Source: an uncultured Peptoniphilus sp. (lineage in GTDB: Bacteria; Bacillota; Clostridia; Tissierellales; Peptoniphilaceae). Taken from it: a DNA stretch of 51,987 nucleotides. Made by a program: the position numbers and the translations under genes. Position 1 is the stretch's first letter, and every line of letters starts with the position of its first letter. Positions 49,106 to 51,987 of this stretch are shown here, one piece after another. The notes below the pieces were generated by a model, which was not told the DNA's origin, did not search any database, and was given only the letters and a program-made list of their open reading frames with translations. The DNA is taken from positions 1 through 51,987 of the forward strand of contig CABTZF010000012.1 in NCBI GenBank assembly GCA_902489255.1, given 5' to 3'.

Positions 49106-51216
49106 TAAATGAAAAGATTTTAAAAGTTATTGAAAATTCAAAACCGATGACAAAAGAAGATTTAGCTAAGATTTTTAACATTAAAAAGAAAGATAGGGAT
49201 GATTTTTTTCTTACACTTGATAATTTAAAAAGGCAGGGATTGATATTTGAAAATAATAAAGGAAAAATTATTTTTGTTGATAATAAGACCTATTATTTTG
49301 GGAAAATTCAAACCTCACAAAAGGGTTTCGGTTTTTTAATAACTAAAAATCTGGATGAAGATATATATATTTCAGAAGAGAACTTGAATTTTGCTTTAAA
49401 CGGTGATGACGTTATAGTAAAAAAATATAAGGACTCCCACGGTTCAAAACCTGAAGGCAAAGTTGTAGAAATTGTGGAAAGGGTCAACGAAAAATTAGTT
49501 GGAACTTTTCAAGATATGAAAAATTTTGGCTTTGTAGTCCCTGATGAAATAAAGTTTGCCATGGACATATATATTTCCAAAAAAAGAATAAATGGAGCAA
49601 AGAACGGACAAAAAGTTCTGGTTAAAATAGATAAATGGCCAACAGAAGGGAAAAAGCCCGAAGGAAGAATTTTGGAAGTTTTAGGCTATCCCGATGAACC
49701 TCATGTAGATATCCTTTCGGTTGCAAAATCAATGGATATCCCCATGGAATTTTCAAAGACGGTAAAGAGGGAAGCTAAAGGTATTCCGTTTGAGGTAAAC
49801 CCTCAAGAAATTAGGGGAAGGCTGGATTTAAGAGATAGTCTTATTTTTACAATTGACGGAGCCGATTCAAAAGATTTTGATGATGCAGTAAGCTTGGAAA
49901 TTTTATCAAATGGAAATTATCTTTTGGGAGTGCATATTGCAGATGTAGCAAACTATGTAAAGCTTGATTCACCAATTGATGAGGAAGCTTTTTTGAGAGG
50001 AAATTCCGTATATCTTCTAAATAAAGTAATACCAATGTTACCTTTTGAATTATCAAACGGAATTTGTTCACTTAACGAAGGAGTAGACAGACTTACCCTG
50101 TCTTGTCTTATGGAAGTCAATAAAAAGGGAGACCTTGTTAATAAAAAAATATGTGAGTCAGTAATTAATTCAAAGAGAAGACTTGTATATGATTATGTTT
50201 CTAACTATTTAGAAAATGGAATTTCAGATGATTCTCTATTGGGTTTAGAAGAAACCCTACAAAAAATGTATGAACTTTCAAAAATTTTGCAGGAAAAAAG
50301 AAAAGCTAACGGGTCAATTGATTTTGAAATTCCTGAATCAATTATAAAAGTTACAGAAGACGGATGGCCTGTAGAAATTTTAAAAAGAGAAAGAAGATCT
50401 GCAAATAAATTAATTGAAGATTTTATGCTTTTAGCAAACACAACGGTTGCAGAGCATTATAATAAGATGGAAATTCCGTTTTTATATAGGATCCATGAAA
50501 AACCAAGAGAAGAAAAAATTTCTGAATTAAATTCATACCTAAGACCCTTGGGATACATGGCAAATTTTGGACCGGAAATAAAATCTCGAGACATACAAAA
50601 ACTTTTAGAAAAAGTTGCGGGTAAAAAAGAAGAACTTTTTATTTCAACTATGGCTCTAAGGGCAATGACAAAAGCTCGATATTCACCAATTAATGATATA
50701 CACTTTGGCTTATCTTTTCAATACTATACACATTTTACTTCACCAATTAGACGCTATGCAGATCTTATGGTCCACAGAATAATTAAGGATTTTTTAAGAG
50801 GAGAGCTCTCAAGAAAAAAAGTTAAAAAATTAAACGATGAACTTCCTGGAATTTGTGATCATATTTCAGCTACAGAAAGAGTTGCCCAAGAAGCGGAAAG
50901 ACAAGTTGAATCAATAAAGATGGCTGAATATATGTCTGAGAGAATTGGCGAAAAATACAATGGTATTATTTCGGGTATAACAAGTTTTGGAATTTTTGTA
51001 CAACTTGAAAATTTAATTGAAGGCTTAGTTCCTTTCAAGACTATGAAAGGATTTTATGAATTTGACCCCATTAACTATAGGGCGGTGGATGTTGATACAA
51101 AGATATCTTTTGGAATTGGAGATATGGTAACAATCAAAGTTGAAAATGTAAATTTAACGACAGGTAAAATAGATTTTGAATTAGAAAGTGAAGAAGATGA
51201 AATTAAAGAAAGCTGA
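49102..51216 (+). CDS. rnr: Ribonuclease R
   Basis: RNase R is a processive 3'-5' exoribonuclease for structured RNA. The 704-residue protein has an N-terminal winged helix (KPMTKEDLAKIFNIKKKDRD), two cold-shock domains (GKIQTSQKGFGFLI; GTFQDMKNFGFVVPDE), the RNB domain with the catalytic Asp cluster DSKDFDDAVSLEI and HFTSPIRRYADLMVHR, and a C-terminal S1 domain (YNGIISGITSFGIFVQLEN). Its start overlaps ddl by four bases and its end overlaps smpB by 20. Confidence 0.96.
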   Translation: MINEKILKVIENSKPMTKEDLAKIFNIKKKDRDDFFLTLDNLKRQGLIFENNKGKIIFVDNKTYYFGKIQTSQKGFGFLITKNLDEDIYISEENLNFALNGDDVIVKKYKDSHGSKPEGKVVEIVERVNEKLVGTFQDMKNFGFVVPDEIKFAMDIYISKKRINGAKNGQKVLVKIDKWPTEGKKPEGRILEVLGYPDEPHVDILSVAKSMDIPMEFSKTVKREAKGIPFEVNPQEIRGRLDLRDSLIFTIDGADSKDFDDAVSLEILSNGNYLLGVHIADVANYVKLDSPIDEEAFLRGNSVYLLNKVIPMLPFELSNGICSLNEGVDRLTLSCLMEVNKKGDLVNKKICESVINSKRRLVYDYVSNYLENGISDDSLLGLEETLQKMYELSKILQEKRKANGSIDFEIPESIIKVTEDGWPVEILKRERRSANKLIEDFMLLANTTVAEHYNKMEIPFLYRIHEKPREEKISELNSYLRPLGYMANFGPEIKSRDIQKLLEKVAGKKEELFISTMALRAMTKARYSPINDIHFGLSFQYYTHFTSPIRRYADLMVHRIIKDFLRGELSRKKVKKLNDELPGICDHISATERVAQEAERQVESIKMAEYMSERIGEKYNGIISGITSFGIFVQLENLIEGLVPFKTMKGFYEFDPINYRAVDVDTKISFGIGDMVTIKVENVNLTTGKIDFELESEEDEIKES

Positions 51217-51658
51217 TGCTAATAATTTAAGTCAAAATAAAAAGGCAAGGCATGAATATTTTATAGAAGATACTTATGAAGCCGGTATGGAGCTTAAGGG
51301 TACTGAAGTTAAATCAATAAGGAAAGGCTCAGCAAATATAAAAGATGCCTATTGCCAAATAACAAATGGAGAAATTTTTATTCATAATATGCATATAGCC
51401 CCTTATGAAGAAGGAAATATTTACAATGTAGACCCTTTAAGAATTAGAAAATTACTAATGAATAAATCTGAAATAAGGAAACTTGAAAAGATAAAGACCC
51501 TTCAGGGTTATACAATATTACCTTTAAGGTTATATTTAAAAAACGGTAGAGTAAAATGTGAAATTGCAACCGCCAAGGGCAAAAAATTATATGATAAGAG
51601 AGCAGATATGGTGAATAAAGAAGTCCAAAAAAAATTAAGAGAAAAAATAGATTATTAG
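51197..51658 (+). CDS. smpB: SsrA-binding protein SmpB
   Basis: SmpB brings tmRNA to stalled ribosomes. The 153-residue protein has KKARHEYFIEDTYEAGMELK, GTEVKSIRKGSANIKDAY and the HNMHIAPYEEGN block, followed by the flexible basic tail. ATG 51197 is preferred over an in-frame GTG at 51188, although the ribosome binding site is only GAAGAAG. The order rnr-smpB is conserved in Firmicutes and joins two parts of ribosome rescue. The tmRNA gene often follows but is not seen here. Confidence 0.95.
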   Translation: MKLKKADANNLSQNKKARHEYFIEDTYEAGMELKGTEVKSIRKGSANIKDAYCQITNGEIFIHNMHIAPYEEGNIYNVDPLRIRKLLMNKSEIRKLEKIKTLQGYTILPLRLYLKNGRVKCEIATAKGKKLYDKRADMVNKEVQKKLREKIDY

Positions 51659-51987
51659 GTAAGCAAAAAATAATGAAATTTTTAAGTGTATTTATTATAT
51701 ATGACTTAACCTAACTAGATAAAATATTTCTTTGATTAGTTATGATAAAAAAATATTATAATTAAAATAAGAAAACCTGTAAAAATAAAAGACTAAATAG
51801 TACAGTTAAACCCTCATACACAACAACTTGACTAAAAAAATTCATGATTTCAAAATTTAGGCCTTTAAAAATTATGAACTTCTTGGGATAAAAATATGAT
51901 TTTTAAATCTTGCTCTGAATTTGAAATCAAGGTAGTTTTTTTAGGCTCTATGTCAAATATTGGGGAGGCTCGTTAGCTCGAGTCTCT
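51659..51987. other. Region after smpB to the window end
   Basis: No full gene is present. A - strand open stretch (about 51853-51978, reading SPIFDIEPKKTTLISNSEQD and LKIIFLSQEVHNF) could be the end of a decayed gene but is stop-bounded and has no start. The last 25 bases are GC-rich (GGCTCGTTAGCTCGAG) and may begin a structured RNA or element outside the window. The expected tmRNA 5' end is not recognisable. Confidence 0.35.

Noticed and set aside
51960..51987. 5' end of tmRNA (ssrA)
   Set aside because: The sequence does not match the expected tmRNA start, and the window ends before any tRNA-like domain could be checked.

Overview
The window is AT-rich, low-GC Firmicutes DNA. Its gene content (type III glutamine synthetase, L-lactate dehydrogenase, cysS-mrnC-thyX-rlmB-yacP, rnr-smpB, frequent GTG/TTG starts) suggests an anaerobic coccus of the Peptoniphilus/Anaerococcus/Finegoldia group. 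That genus-level placement is inference from gene content only.

Region 1 (1 to about 24.65 kb) is the right-hand part of an HK97-type siphoprophage, all genes on the + strand. In order it holds small early/accessory genes and a dUTPase, an ArpU/RinA-like late regulator, a HicA-HicB toxin-antitoxin cassette with its own promoter, HNH endonuclease, a probable cos region, terS, terL, portal, ClpP-like protease, capsid, head-tail connectors, tail tube, a frameshifted tail-assembly chaperone, tape measure, Dit, fibre-like genes, Tal with a His-x-His needle, tail-fibre paralogues, BppU-like protein, amidase endolysin, phosphodiester glycosidase and holin. Integrase, repressor and replication genes are not in view, so the left end lies outside the window.

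Region 2 (23.5-24.9 kb) is the accessory tip of the prophage and the most unusual part. Two identical 48-bp promoter/operator copies, each with a perfect 18-bp palindrome between its -35 and -10, drive respectively a 37-aa hydrophobic peptide and a 100-aa acidic protein. Each transcript is opposed by a predicted short antisense RNA with its own promoter and intrinsic terminator on the - strand. The first pair has the layout of a type I toxin-antitoxin system. Just beyond lies a solitary type I-C-like CRISPR repeat, with a 13-bp inverted partner, at the likely prophage/host border.

Region 3 (25.1-51.7 kb) is host core chromosome: a leftward NitT/TauT-type ABC importer operon with a cupin, a guanylate-kinase-like gene, tRNA-Pro(CGG), a glutamine synthetase III-CTP synthase operon behind a leader terminator, a complete branched-chain amino-acid ABC transporter (livJHMGF), L-lactate dehydrogenase, a Nudix hydrolase, cysS-mrnC-thyX, rlmB-yacP-mgtE, and a cell-wall/RNA cluster (alpha/beta hydrolase, membrane-anchored MurF, Ddl, RNase R, SmpB). 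All family assignments were made by reading motifs; no database search was run.
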